Source of the DNA: an uncultured Collinsella sp. | Lineage (GTDB): Bacteria > Actinomycetota > Coriobacteriia > Coriobacteriales > Coriobacteriaceae | Direction of reading: 5' to 3' | Length of the DNA stretch: 64,000 nucleotides | NCBI GenBank assembly: GCA_958450865.1 | Contig: CAUDNY010000003.1 | Span: forward strand, 1-64,000 | Made by a program: the position numbers and the translations under genes | The notes under the pieces: generated by a model | What the model saw: the letters and a program-made list of their open reading frames with translations, nothing else | What the model was told of the DNA's origin: nothing | The model's database searches: none | In this document: positions 7,910 to 15,572 of the stretch, piece after piece | Position numbering within the stretch: position 1 is the stretch's first letter | Layout of the letters: the number at the start of each line of letters is the position of its first letter

Positions 7910-9163
7910 CTAGTCCGCGAGCTTCTCCACCTGATCGAGCATCTTGTCGAGCTTGGCCTTTGCCTCGGCCTTGACCTTCTCAGCTTCTTCGTGGGCCTTA
8001 GCCTTCTGGGCGGCCTTTTCCTCGGCCTCGGGGTCGACGACGACCAGATTGGACGCGTCGTGCTCAACAAGCTTGAGTGCATGCTCGGGGCACACCTTGA
8101 CGCAGGCTCCGCAACCCAGGCAATACGTGGATTCCAGTGCAAAGCGGCCGCTTCCCACCAGGTCGCAGGCAGATGTGGGACACGCATTGACGCACTCACC
8201 GCACGACGTGCACTTGTCAAAATCGCATTCCGGCGTGCTCACCTGTATGTTCTTGGCAAGCTCGGGGTGGTTTTGCAACGTCGAGAGCACCAGTTGGCGT
8301 CCGTGCGTGAGCGAACGGCGACGCTTAGTCGTCGTGGTGCCGCACATGGTGTTGAGCGTGCGCTCCAGCTGGGTAATCTGATGGCGGTGGGCTTTGAGTT
8401 TCTGCGTCACCGAGGCCAGCGCCGCCGTCGCCGGGTTGAGCTTGGTCACCGTCAGGCCCGTCGTGCGTGCGATCTTTTCCATGTACTCCTTGCGCTCGTA
8501 CTCGCGAAGCTTATGGCACTTGAGGCTCTTGGGGTCGACCTCCAGACCCATACCCGTGCCAGACCACTCCTCGGCGGTAGCGATTGCCTCGCCCAGAATA
8601 TCCTCGCCACCGGTGTTGCGGCACTTATCGCACACGCCCAGTGGCAGGTAGACGCTCACGTTGGGATAGTCGGCCAGCACCGAGAACCAGGTCTCGGCCG
8701 TAATATCGCCCACGCAGGCGACGACGACCTCGTTCTCGCGCGGCATGCGCTTAAGGGCGCGCGTGCAGGTAACGTAGGCGGTCTCGTGGCTCGTAGCTGC
8801 CGAGACAATGTCGTCGTAAAGGTTTTTGGGCGCCAGGCGCGGCGAGATGATCGCCTCGGTCGGACAGGCAGCGGCGCACAGGCCGCACTTGCGACAGGAG
8901 TCGAGGATCTCGATGGCGTCTTCCTCGACCTCGATAGCGTTGACCGGGCACACGTCCATGCACGCGGTGCAGCCGCTCTTTTCGTTTTTGCAGGTCAGGC
9001 ACGGAATGGTGTTGCCGCGCGGGCGCTCCTTGTAGTCGGCAGGATTCCACTGCGGCGCCGACGGATCGAGTGCATCGGTCACACCGCCAAGCGGGTTTTT
9101 AAGAAAGTCGAAACCCTTGCTGATCTCGATAATGTCATCAAACAGATCGTGTTCCTGCGCCAT
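7910..9163 (-). CDS. Polyferredoxin-like 4Fe-4S protein
   Basis: A 417-residue iron-sulfur protein. Two 4Fe-4S motifs lie near residues 55-105 (the CLTC/CTACMDVCP group and CRKCGLCAAACP) and two near 320-370 (CTSCGECVNACP, CLGCGACVKVCP). Between them is a domain with CDKCRNTGG and a basic linker. The C-terminus is an Ala/Lys/Glu-rich coiled coil. ATG 9163 has GGGAGGGG before it. The core between the cluster pairs may bind another partner, as in heterodisulfide-reductase or electron-bifurcation subunits. No oxidoreductase partner gene is adjacent. The exact role is unknown. Confidence 0.8.
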   Translation of the reverse strand: MAQEHDLFDDIIEISKGFDFLKNPLGGVTDALDPSAPQWNPADYKERPRGNTIPCLTCKNEKSGCTACMDVCPVNAIEVEEDAIEILDSCRKCGLCAAACPTEAIISPRLAPKNLYDDIVSAATSHETAYVTCTRALKRMPRENEVVVACVGDITAETWFSVLADYPNVSVYLPLGVCDKCRNTGGEDILGEAIATAEEWSGTGMGLEVDPKSLKCHKLREYERKEYMEKIARTTGLTVTKLNPATAALASVTQKLKAHRHQITQLERTLNTMCGTTTTKRRRSLTHGRQLVLSTLQNHPELAKNIQVSTPECDFDKCTSCGECVNACPTSACDLVGSGRFALESTYCLGCGACVKVCPEHALKLVEHDASNLVVVDPEAEEKAAQKAKAHEEAEKVKAEAKAKLDKMLDQVEKLAD

Positions 9164-9314
9164 GCGCGGCCCCTCCCTGAGCAGTGCAAACAAGCAAGAG
9201 ATAATGATACGCTATCGGCCCACGCCTCGGGCAAATTACACGCGGAGCATCTTTGCGGCAAATAGCCCATGGTCTATCGCCGCCTCGATTGCACAAGGCC
9301 AATCAAGCGCCAAA

Positions 9315-10382
9315 CTATGCCTCGCACATGAGCTGCACGAGCTGTTGTTTGGTCACCTTGGCGTGTTCGTTAGCCATATTGCGCTCGTTTCTAAAGACCG
9401 CATTTGCAACACCTTGCAGATCAGCATCGGAAATCTCACCAAGACCCAGCTCCTCGAGCGTCGTCGGCAGACCAACGCGCTGGCAAAACTCGAGCACCTG
9501 ATCAAGCTCGGGCGCACGCTCCAGGCGCAGCTGGACCACCAGGCCAAATGCCACGGCCTCGCCGTGCATGGCCTTGCACTCGGGCAGAATCGTCAGACCG
9601 TTGGCGATGGCATGTGCCAACGCCAAGCCACCGCTCTCAAAGCCGACGCCCGAGAGCAGAATATTGCACTCGATCAGACGCTCAACCGCCGGCGATATAC
9701 GCCCCTTCTTGAGATCGCGCTTGGCAGCGACGCCGCACTCCATAAGCGTGTCATAGCAGGCACGAGCCGCAACCAAGGCCAAGTGTCCCGGCGCGCCACC
9801 GTGCTCGTTGGCGCCATGCGCCGCGGCGCACGAACGTGCCTCGAAGTACGTTGCCAGCGCGTCGCCCATGCCGGCGACCGTCATACGCAGCGGGGCTGCC
9901 GCGAGCACGTTGGTATCGACCACAACTAGGTCTGGATTCTTCTCAAGCATCAGGTAGCGGTCGAACGATCCGTCCTCGTGATACAGCACCGAAATCGCGC
10001 TGCACGGACCGTCCATCGAAGCCGCCGTGGGGCATACGCACAACGGCAACTCGGCATAAAACGCAACGGCCTTGGCGATATCGAGCATCTTGCCGCCGCC
10101 AATACCCACCACCATGTCGCAATACTCAGCCTGGGCTTCCTTAGCCATTTCGACAACGGTCTCTTCCGTACACGGACCGTCATAAATCTTAAAGAACGGC
10201 TCACTCAGATCGTCGTCCAGAAATCCATCGACGATCTGCCTGCACAGCCGATCCTCGGTGCCCTGGTCAAACAAGACATAGGCAGCGCAGCCCAACCATG
10301 ACAAATACCTGCCCTGGCGCGAAAGCTCCCCCGGCCCCTGAACATACCGGCCGGGACCGCCGTAAACCATAGGAAGCGCCAT
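9315..10382 (-). CDS. Glycerol dehydrogenase-like protein (GldA paralogue 2)
   Basis: A 355-residue iron/zinc polyol dehydrogenase fold. The NAD-binding GGGKMLDIAKA lies near residue 90 and the metal ligands are kept (Asp in AGMGDALATYFEA, His in LALAHAIANG and AMHGEAVAFG). It resembles the neighbouring gene at 10496 over its whole length but is more diverged, particularly in the N-terminal 60 residues. A terminator separates the two genes, so they are not simply one operon. The substrate is uncertain: glycerol, 1,2-propanediol or another vicinal diol. Confidence 0.82.
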   Translation of the reverse strand: MALPMVYGGPGRYVQGPGELSRQGRYLSWLGCAAYVLFDQGTEDRLCRQIVDGFLDDDLSEPFFKIYDGPCTEETVVEMAKEAQAEYCDMVVGIGGGKMLDIAKAVAFYAELPLCVCPTAASMDGPCSAISVLYHEDGSFDRYLMLEKNPDLVVVDTNVLAAAPLRMTVAGMGDALATYFEARSCAAAHGANEHGGAPGHLALVAARACYDTLMECGVAAKRDLKKGRISPAVERLIECNILLSGVGFESGGLALAHAIANGLTILPECKAMHGEAVAFGLVVQLRLERAPELDQVLEFCQRVGLPTTLEELGLGEISDADLQGVANAVFRNERNMANEHAKVTKQQLVQLMCEA

Positions 10383-10413
10383 ACGAGAATCCGCCCTTCA
10401 TCAAACAACGATT

Positions 10414-10442
10414 GGTGCAAAGTAACCTGACCCCTTTGCACC
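10414..10442. repeat. Inverted repeat upstream of GldA paralogue 2
   Basis: GGTGCAAAG (10414-10422) pairs with CTTTGCACC (10434-10442) around an AC-rich loop. It lies 32 bp ahead of the 10382 start, so it may be an operator or part of the leader RNA. Confidence 0.4.
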
Positions 10443-10450
10443 ATAGCAAA

Positions 10451-10483
10451 AAGGGGCAAAGCCATCTGCTTGCTTTGCCCCTT
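10451..10483 (-). terminator. Rho-independent terminator of gldA
   Basis: AAGGGGCAAAG (10451-10461) pairs with CTTTGCCCCTT (10473-10483); on the minus strand the stem runs into TTTTTGC. It lies 12 bp after the stop of the gene ending at 10496. Confidence 0.8.
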
Positions 10484-10495
10484 CCTTAGCTTGAT

Positions 10496-11596
10496 TTACT
10501 CATCCATGAGATAGTAATGACCCAGCGCGTCGGCACCCAGGATGGCGTTTGCGACCATCTCGGGCGTCACCTCAAACGGCATATTGCACATGGTGTCATC
10601 GGGCGCGCATGCGGCCTCGGCAACAATCATAGCCTTCTCGCGCGTAACCTCGGCAACGCCAAGTTCCTTCATCGTAACCGGCAGGCCCAGCTCAATGCAG
10701 AAGCCCAAGACTTCCTCGAGTTTCTCAGTCGGGGCATCCTCGAGTACCAGCTGGACGATGGTGCCAAAGGCGACCTTCTCGCCGTGATACATGCCGTGGC
10801 ACTCGGGCAGCATCGTCAGGCCATTGTGGATGGCATGAGCAGCAGCAAGGCCCGAGCTCTCAAAGCCAATGCCCGAAAGCAGCGTATTGGCCTCGATGAT
10901 ATGCTCGACGGCAGGCGTGAGCGCACCCTTCTCCAGCGCGACCTTGGCCTTGACGCCATCGGCCATAAGCGTCTCGTAGCAGAGCTTGGCGAGCGCCAGA
11001 CCGGCCATGCCGCCCTTGCCGCCAGCGCAAGTGCTGCCGTCGGCATCGTGCGTCGCCTGGGCCTCAAAGTAGGTTGCGAGCGCATCGCCCATACCGGAAA
11101 CCGTCAGGCGCACCGGGCTCGCCGCGATAACCGTCGTATCCATCAGGACAATGTTGGGGTTTGCCTTAAGGAAGAGATATTTATCGAACTGGCCGTCATC
11201 GGTATAGAGCACCGAAAGCGCCGAACACGGAGCATCGGTCGAAGCAATGGTGGGGCAAATGATAACCGGGGACTCCAGGTAATAGGCGACGGCCTTCGCG
11301 GTGTCGAGGATCTTGCCGCCACCGACGCCGACGATGATGTCGCAACCGTTGTCGCGAGCGAGCGCAACCAGACGATCGACCTCGCCCTTGGAGCACTCGC
11401 CGTTAAAGTCCTCAAACAGCAGCTCGGCCTTAGCCTCGGCAAAACCGCCCTCGATCTTGGCACCGACGCGCTTCTTGCCCGAAGGCGTCACGATGACGAG
11501 GGCCTTAGCGCCAAGCGGCTCGACATAAGAGCCGAGCTTGGCCAGCTCGTCTGGGCCCTGAATGTACTTGCTGGGGCTATTGAAGATTGCAGCCAT
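10496..11596 (-). CDS. gldA: Glycerol dehydrogenase
   Basis: A 366-residue NAD-dependent glycerol dehydrogenase, oxidising glycerol to dihydroxyacetone (or running in reverse in fermentation). The glycine-rich GVGGGKILDTAKA lies near residue 95. The zinc ligands are Asp in SGMGDALATYFEA, His in LAAAHAIHNG and His in MYHGEKVAFG. Length and motifs match the family closely. Its own terminator follows at 10451. The paralogue at 10382 and the iron alcohol dehydrogenase upstream suggest a small polyol/alcohol redox group. Confidence 0.92.
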   Translation of the reverse strand: MAAIFNSPSKYIQGPDELAKLGSYVEPLGAKALVIVTPSGKKRVGAKIEGGFAEAKAELLFEDFNGECSKGEVDRLVALARDNGCDIIVGVGGGKILDTAKAVAYYLESPVIICPTIASTDAPCSALSVLYTDDGQFDKYLFLKANPNIVLMDTTVIAASPVRLTVSGMGDALATYFEAQATHDADGSTCAGGKGGMAGLALAKLCYETLMADGVKAKVALEKGALTPAVEHIIEANTLLSGIGFESSGLAAAHAIHNGLTMLPECHGMYHGEKVAFGTIVQLVLEDAPTEKLEEVLGFCIELGLPVTMKELGVAEVTREKAMIVAEAACAPDDTMCNMPFEVTPEMVANAILGADALGHYYLMDE

Positions 11597-11630
11597 TTTT
11601 ATCCCACCATTCTCTAATAATTAAAAAGAA

Positions 11631-11662
11631 AGGGGCTCCGTACGGATACGTGCGGAGCCCCT
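11631..11662 (-). terminator. Rho-independent terminator of the iron alcohol dehydrogenase
   Basis: AGGGGCTCCG (11631-11640) pairs with CGGAGCCCCT (11653-11662), and the minus-strand stem is followed by TTCTTTTT. Confidence 0.82.
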
Positions 11663-11683
11663 CATTACGATAACAAGAGTCGA

Positions 11684-12907
11684 TTAGAAATCGATGTCGG
11701 TGTCGTAGTAGCAGGCCTTGAGAATCTTCTCGAAGTCGGCAGCCTTGGTCTCACGCGGGTTCTCGGGCGTGCAGGCGTCCTGCTCGGCGTTCGCGGCGAT
11801 CTCGGGGAGCTTGGCGAGGAACTCCTCCTCGGAGACCATCTGCGGGTTCTCGGCGTCGACCTTCACGCCACCATTCGCGTAATCCTTGATGGACTGCGGA
11901 ATGTTGAGCTGGTCGTTGAGGTCGCGAATCTTCTGGACGAGCGCAGCGATGAGCTCCTCGTTGGTCTCGCCGGGAAGGTGCAGGATCTCCTTGGCCACGT
12001 AAGCGTAACGCTCAGCAGCACGCGGGTCCTTGGAGTTCCACTGGATGACCTTGCCCAGGTACATGGCGTTAGCGGCACCGTGGATGATGTGGCCGTTCTC
12101 GAAGGCAGCACCGGTCTTGTGAGCCATGGAGTGAACGATGCCGAGCAGGCCCGAGGAGAAGGCGATACCGGCGATGCACTGAGCCTCATGCATGTGCTGA
12201 CGGGCCTCATGGTCGCCAGCATAGGACTTGGGCAGCCACTCGACGATCTCGCGGATGCCGTGCAGAGCGTTGGCGTCGGTGAACATAGAGGCGCAGGTGG
12301 AAACGTAGGCCTCCATGCAGTGGGTCAGAGCATCCATGCCGGTGTGAGCGCACAGCTTGGCGGGCATGGTGTAGGTGAGCTCGGGGTCGACGATGGCGAC
12401 ATCAGGGGTGATGTTGAAGTCGGCCAGCGGGTACTTGATGCCCTTGGCGTAGTCGGTAATGACGGAGAACGCGGTGACCTCGGTAGCGGTGCCGGAGGTA
12501 GAGGAGATGGCGCAGAAATGAGCCTTCTGACGCAGCTCGGGGAAGCTGAACGGCTGGATGATGTTATCGAAGGACTCCTCGGGATACTCGTAGAAGACCC
12601 ACATGGCCTTAGCGGCATCGATGGGCGAGCCGCCGCCGATGGCGATAATCCAGTCGGGCTCGAACTCGCGCATGGCCTCGGCGCCCTTCATGACCGTCTC
12701 GATGGACGGGTCGGACTCGACGCCCTCGAACAGCTTGACCTCGAGGCCGCCCTCTTTGAGGTCGGCCTCAACGTCCTGCAGGAACCCGCCGCGGCGCATA
12801 GAGCTGCCGCCAGAAACGATGATGGCCTTCTTGCCCTTGAGGTTCTTCACCTCGTGGCGAGCGCCCTCACCAAAGTACAGATCGCGAGGATTGGTAAAAC
12901 GTCCCAT
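11684..12907 (-). CDS. Iron-containing alcohol dehydrogenase
   Basis: A 407-residue group III alcohol dehydrogenase (butanol/1,3-propanediol dehydrogenase type). The NAD-binding GGGSPIDAAKAMW lies near residue 95 and the metal site includes GMDALTHCMEAY and IVHSMAHKTGAAFENGHIIH. Start ATG 12907 has AGGAGG six bases before it. It reduces an aldehyde at the end of fermentation; the preferred substrate cannot be read from the sequence. Its own terminator at 11631 makes it monocistronic. Confidence 0.92.
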   Translation of the reverse strand: MGRFTNPRDLYFGEGARHEVKNLKGKKAIIVSGGSSMRRGGFLQDVEADLKEGGLEVKLFEGVESDPSIETVMKGAEAMREFEPDWIIAIGGGSPIDAAKAMWVFYEYPEESFDNIIQPFSFPELRQKAHFCAISSTSGTATEVTAFSVITDYAKGIKYPLADFNITPDVAIVDPELTYTMPAKLCAHTGMDALTHCMEAYVSTCASMFTDANALHGIREIVEWLPKSYAGDHEARQHMHEAQCIAGIAFSSGLLGIVHSMAHKTGAAFENGHIIHGAANAMYLGKVIQWNSKDPRAAERYAYVAKEILHLPGETNEELIAALVQKIRDLNDQLNIPQSIKDYANGGVKVDAENPQMVSEEEFLAKLPEIAANAEQDACTPENPRETKAADFEKILKACYYDTDIDF

Positions 12908-13407
12908 ACTGTGCCTCCTAAACAAGCCCCTCTTAGACTTGCGTATATAACGGAGCACCCGATTGGCTCCGTTAGGACCGTTTTGCGCGTTGCCGGCGAT
13001 GACAATGCGCGATGTCTAAACGTCTCAACGCTCAGACAAACACTATTTTACCGTTCTGGTTGGTCAGTTATTCACCTAAAGCCGACAATGATGAAACGTT
13101 TTTTCTATCCCTGAAGACCCTTGTGGGGCATTCATACTCCCAAGCTGGGCAAACGTTTTATCAAGGTTGACCACATATCCCGGGCAGGACTGTGCCCCTC
13201 CAAAATGCACCCCGTTCGCCGCCAAAAATCGACCGTTTGCGGCACCGTGATACCACTCAGTCGTCCAAGATGCCGACATTTGTGCGACATCCGTCTTCGT
13301 GGTGCAAAGGTGCAAGTCCAAGTGCGGCATCCCCGGTGTGCCACATGCGGGTAAACTAGAACTTTATATAGAGACATTTGAACCCTAACCGCAGCAAAGG
13401 AGGCCCC
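12908..13407. other. 500-bp divergent intergenic region
   Basis: No gene is supported here. It must hold the promoters of the iron alcohol dehydrogenase (minus) and the TPR operon (plus). A hairpin CGGAGC/GCTCCG lies at 12952-12972, and an AT-rich TTTATATAG at about 13363-13371 is a possible -10 for the plus-strand operon. Confidence 0.4.
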
Positions 13408-14484
13408 ATGGCATTCGATCCCATTCAAGAGGATTGCCATCGCCTCGTTCTTGAGGCCTTGCGCCGCGACAATATCCCGCTCACCGACGGTGCCGCCGTA
13501 GAGCGTTTGATGGAACAATTCACCCGCAACCCCGCACCGCTCATCGTGCACGACCGCGACCGCGCCGGGCACCTCATTGCCAAGGTGGTCGAGGCTGTCG
13601 ACTACCGCATCCCCTTTATCCCCGACGACGCCCAGGCAGAGCAAGAAGAAGCCGCAGCCGAGAACATGCTCCGCGAGGCAGCCGCGCTCGATCCGGCCAA
13701 CTGGGATGCCCAGCGCATGCTGTGCGCACTCACCGCCGAATCCAACGAGGAATACGTGCAGTATCTGGTGTCCAAGTGCGACGAGGTGGAGCACGATCTG
13801 GCGCTCAAGATCGCCTCGGCGCAGGACCCCTACGAGCGCGAGGCCGCAGGCGACCTTACGCGCCGCCCCTATCTGCGCTGGCTTGCCGCCTTGGCATCGC
13901 GCGCCCTCATTAGCGGCCGCTATCGCATGTCGCTCGAAGCCGCAAATCGCAGCTTGGACTTTGCGCCCAACGACCCCGCCGGTGTCCGCCACACCGCGAT
14001 GCTCGCCATGGCAAAGCTCGAATACCCCGCCGAGGAGCTCAAACGCTTTCGCTCCGCTCACTCCGTGCCCTATCTTGCCAACACGCCGCTGCGCCGCCGC
14101 CCCAAAGATGCGGAGCGCGACTTGGACCCGTGGACGCTCATCGCACTGATGAGCGCGGCCTGGCGCGAGCTGGACTACGAGGGTGCCGAACACTATTTGC
14201 GCATCCTCGCACGCTCGTGCCCGCACGCGGCCGAGGCACTCTACTTCCAAACCGAGTTTCCCGATGGCGTCTATGCCCGCGTCAACGTGGGTGTGGGCTC
14301 CACCGACGAGCTCGTCCTTGCGCTGTCCGAGGCGACGCCGGTACTGCAGGAGGGCCTGGGCGCCCCCGACAACGCCAGCTTTGCCGCCTGGGTCGCCACC
14401 AACGATATCGTGCGTTCCCAAATCGATGAGCGCATCCTGCAGGCGGCCGAGCAGGGTTTGCCGTTTAAGGGAGGAGACCTCTAA
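13408..14484 (+). CDS. TPR-like protein of unknown function (A)
   Basis: A 358-residue, helix-rich soluble protein without a signal peptide. A tetratricopeptide-like section is visible near residues 170-205 (SGRYRMSLEAANRSLDFAPN, then DPAGVRHTAMLAMAKLE). Start ATG 13408 has AAAGGAGG at 13396-13403. It is followed by a second unknown protein whose start overlaps this stop (TAATG), and then MurT-GatD. The paired segment YRxAxxxAxRxL in protein B suggests the two are distant paralogues. A scaffold role in cell-envelope synthesis is possible from context only. Confidence 0.72.
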   Translation: MAFDPIQEDCHRLVLEALRRDNIPLTDGAAVERLMEQFTRNPAPLIVHDRDRAGHLIAKVVEAVDYRIPFIPDDAQAEQEEAAAENMLREAAALDPANWDAQRMLCALTAESNEEYVQYLVSKCDEVEHDLALKIASAQDPYEREAAGDLTRRPYLRWLAALASRALISGRYRMSLEAANRSLDFAPNDPAGVRHTAMLAMAKLEYPAEELKRFRSAHSVPYLANTPLRRRPKDAERDLDPWTLIALMSAAWRELDYEGAEHYLRILARSCPHAAEALYFQTEFPDGVYARVNVGVGSTDELVLALSEATPVLQEGLGAPDNASFAAWVATNDIVRSQIDERILQAAEQGLPFKGGDL

Positions 14485-15527
14485 TGGATCCGAGCGTCTA
14501 CATCCCCGCCTACCTGGAGCGCACCTATCTGGCGTCGCACCCCGAGCTCACCGATGCAGCACGCGAGCTTGTCCATAACGACATTAGCGCGAATCCCCAA
14601 AAGTATGCGCAGTCCGAGCATGCCCAGGCGCTGCTGTCCTACGCCGGTGTTCATCGCCACCTGCTCGACGAGCTCCATCGCATCGAGGACATGGGCAGCG
14701 ACGAGGAGTTCGAGCAGACGCGCAATCGTCTGTTCGACGACATGCGCGATGAGCTGCTCAAGATCGTCCGCGTCGATGCGCATGTCCTCGATGCCCAGCT
14801 GCTCGCCATCATCCTGGCCGACACGCCCGTTGACGCCTGCCTGGGCGACCTGATGAAGCTCGAGGCGACCACGGCCGATTACCTGCAGCAAAGCGTGCCC
14901 GGGTTCGACATGGAAGCCCCGCACTACTGGGCCAATAATGTTTTGGCCGACGGTGTCACCGCAGCAGACCTTACCGTGAGCGAGCCGGCTCTTATCGGGT
15001 GGCTCCACACGCTCGAGGCCATCTCGCAGCTGTGCATGGCGAGCGCCCGCTACCGTGCTGCCGCCAACTACGCCCGCCGCGTCCTTAAGGCGGAAGGCTA
15101 CCCCACCCGAGCCGCAGGCACCGTGTTGCTCGCCCTCGCTCGTCTGGAAGACCAGGACGGCTTTTTTGCCCTGGCCCACCAGCTCGAGGAAGAGATCGGG
15201 GCTGACGCGCTCGAGAACTCTCCTTGGTATCTGCTCGCCCGCACGATTCTGCTGTTCAAAACAAACAAGATGCGCCCGGCGACACGCGCGCTGCGTGAGT
15301 TTGCCAACCGTTGCGAGGGCGGTGCGTTCTTCTTACTGAACCCCATGTACCAGACACCGTACCTTCCCTGCCGGCCCGAGCCACACGATCCCTGGGATCT
15401 TTCGCACCAGGCCGTTTGGGAAGCGGACGGTATTATCTCGGACACTCCCGACTTTGCCCCCTGGGCCAATGCCTGCGAAGACGTGTCGCAGCTTGCCCAG
15501 GAATTTGCGCGCCGTTACGGCTTTTAA
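14484..15527 (+). CDS. TPR-like protein of unknown function (B)
   Basis: A 347-residue, helix-rich soluble protein. Its ATG overlaps the stop of protein A by one base, so translation is coupled. Residues about 195-230 (SARYRAAANYARRVLKAEG, then an ALARLEDQDGFFAL helix) match the TPR-like part of protein A. The N-terminus carries acidic helices (DEEFEQTRNRLFDDMRDELLKI). It ends 45 bp before the MurT-GatD gene on the same strand. I do not recognise the family; strict co-transcription with protein A suggests a hetero-complex. Confidence 0.72.
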   Translation: MDPSVYIPAYLERTYLASHPELTDAARELVHNDISANPQKYAQSEHAQALLSYAGVHRHLLDELHRIEDMGSDEEFEQTRNRLFDDMRDELLKIVRVDAHVLDAQLLAIILADTPVDACLGDLMKLEATTADYLQQSVPGFDMEAPHYWANNVLADGVTAADLTVSEPALIGWLHTLEAISQLCMASARYRAAANYARRVLKAEGYPTRAAGTVLLALARLEDQDGFFALAHQLEEEIGADALENSPWYLLARTILLFKTNKMRPATRALREFANRCEGGAFFLLNPMYQTPYLPCRPEPHDPWDLSHQAVWEADGIISDTPDFAPWANACEDVSQLAQEFARRYGF

Positions 15528-15572
15528 CGGCGCAAACGCCACGACCATGTCATTCACGTTAGGAACGGCTTC

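Noticed and set aside
13076..13330. 84-codon minus-strand frame in the intergenic region
   Set aside because: No binding site, no homology and composition like random intergenic DNA.
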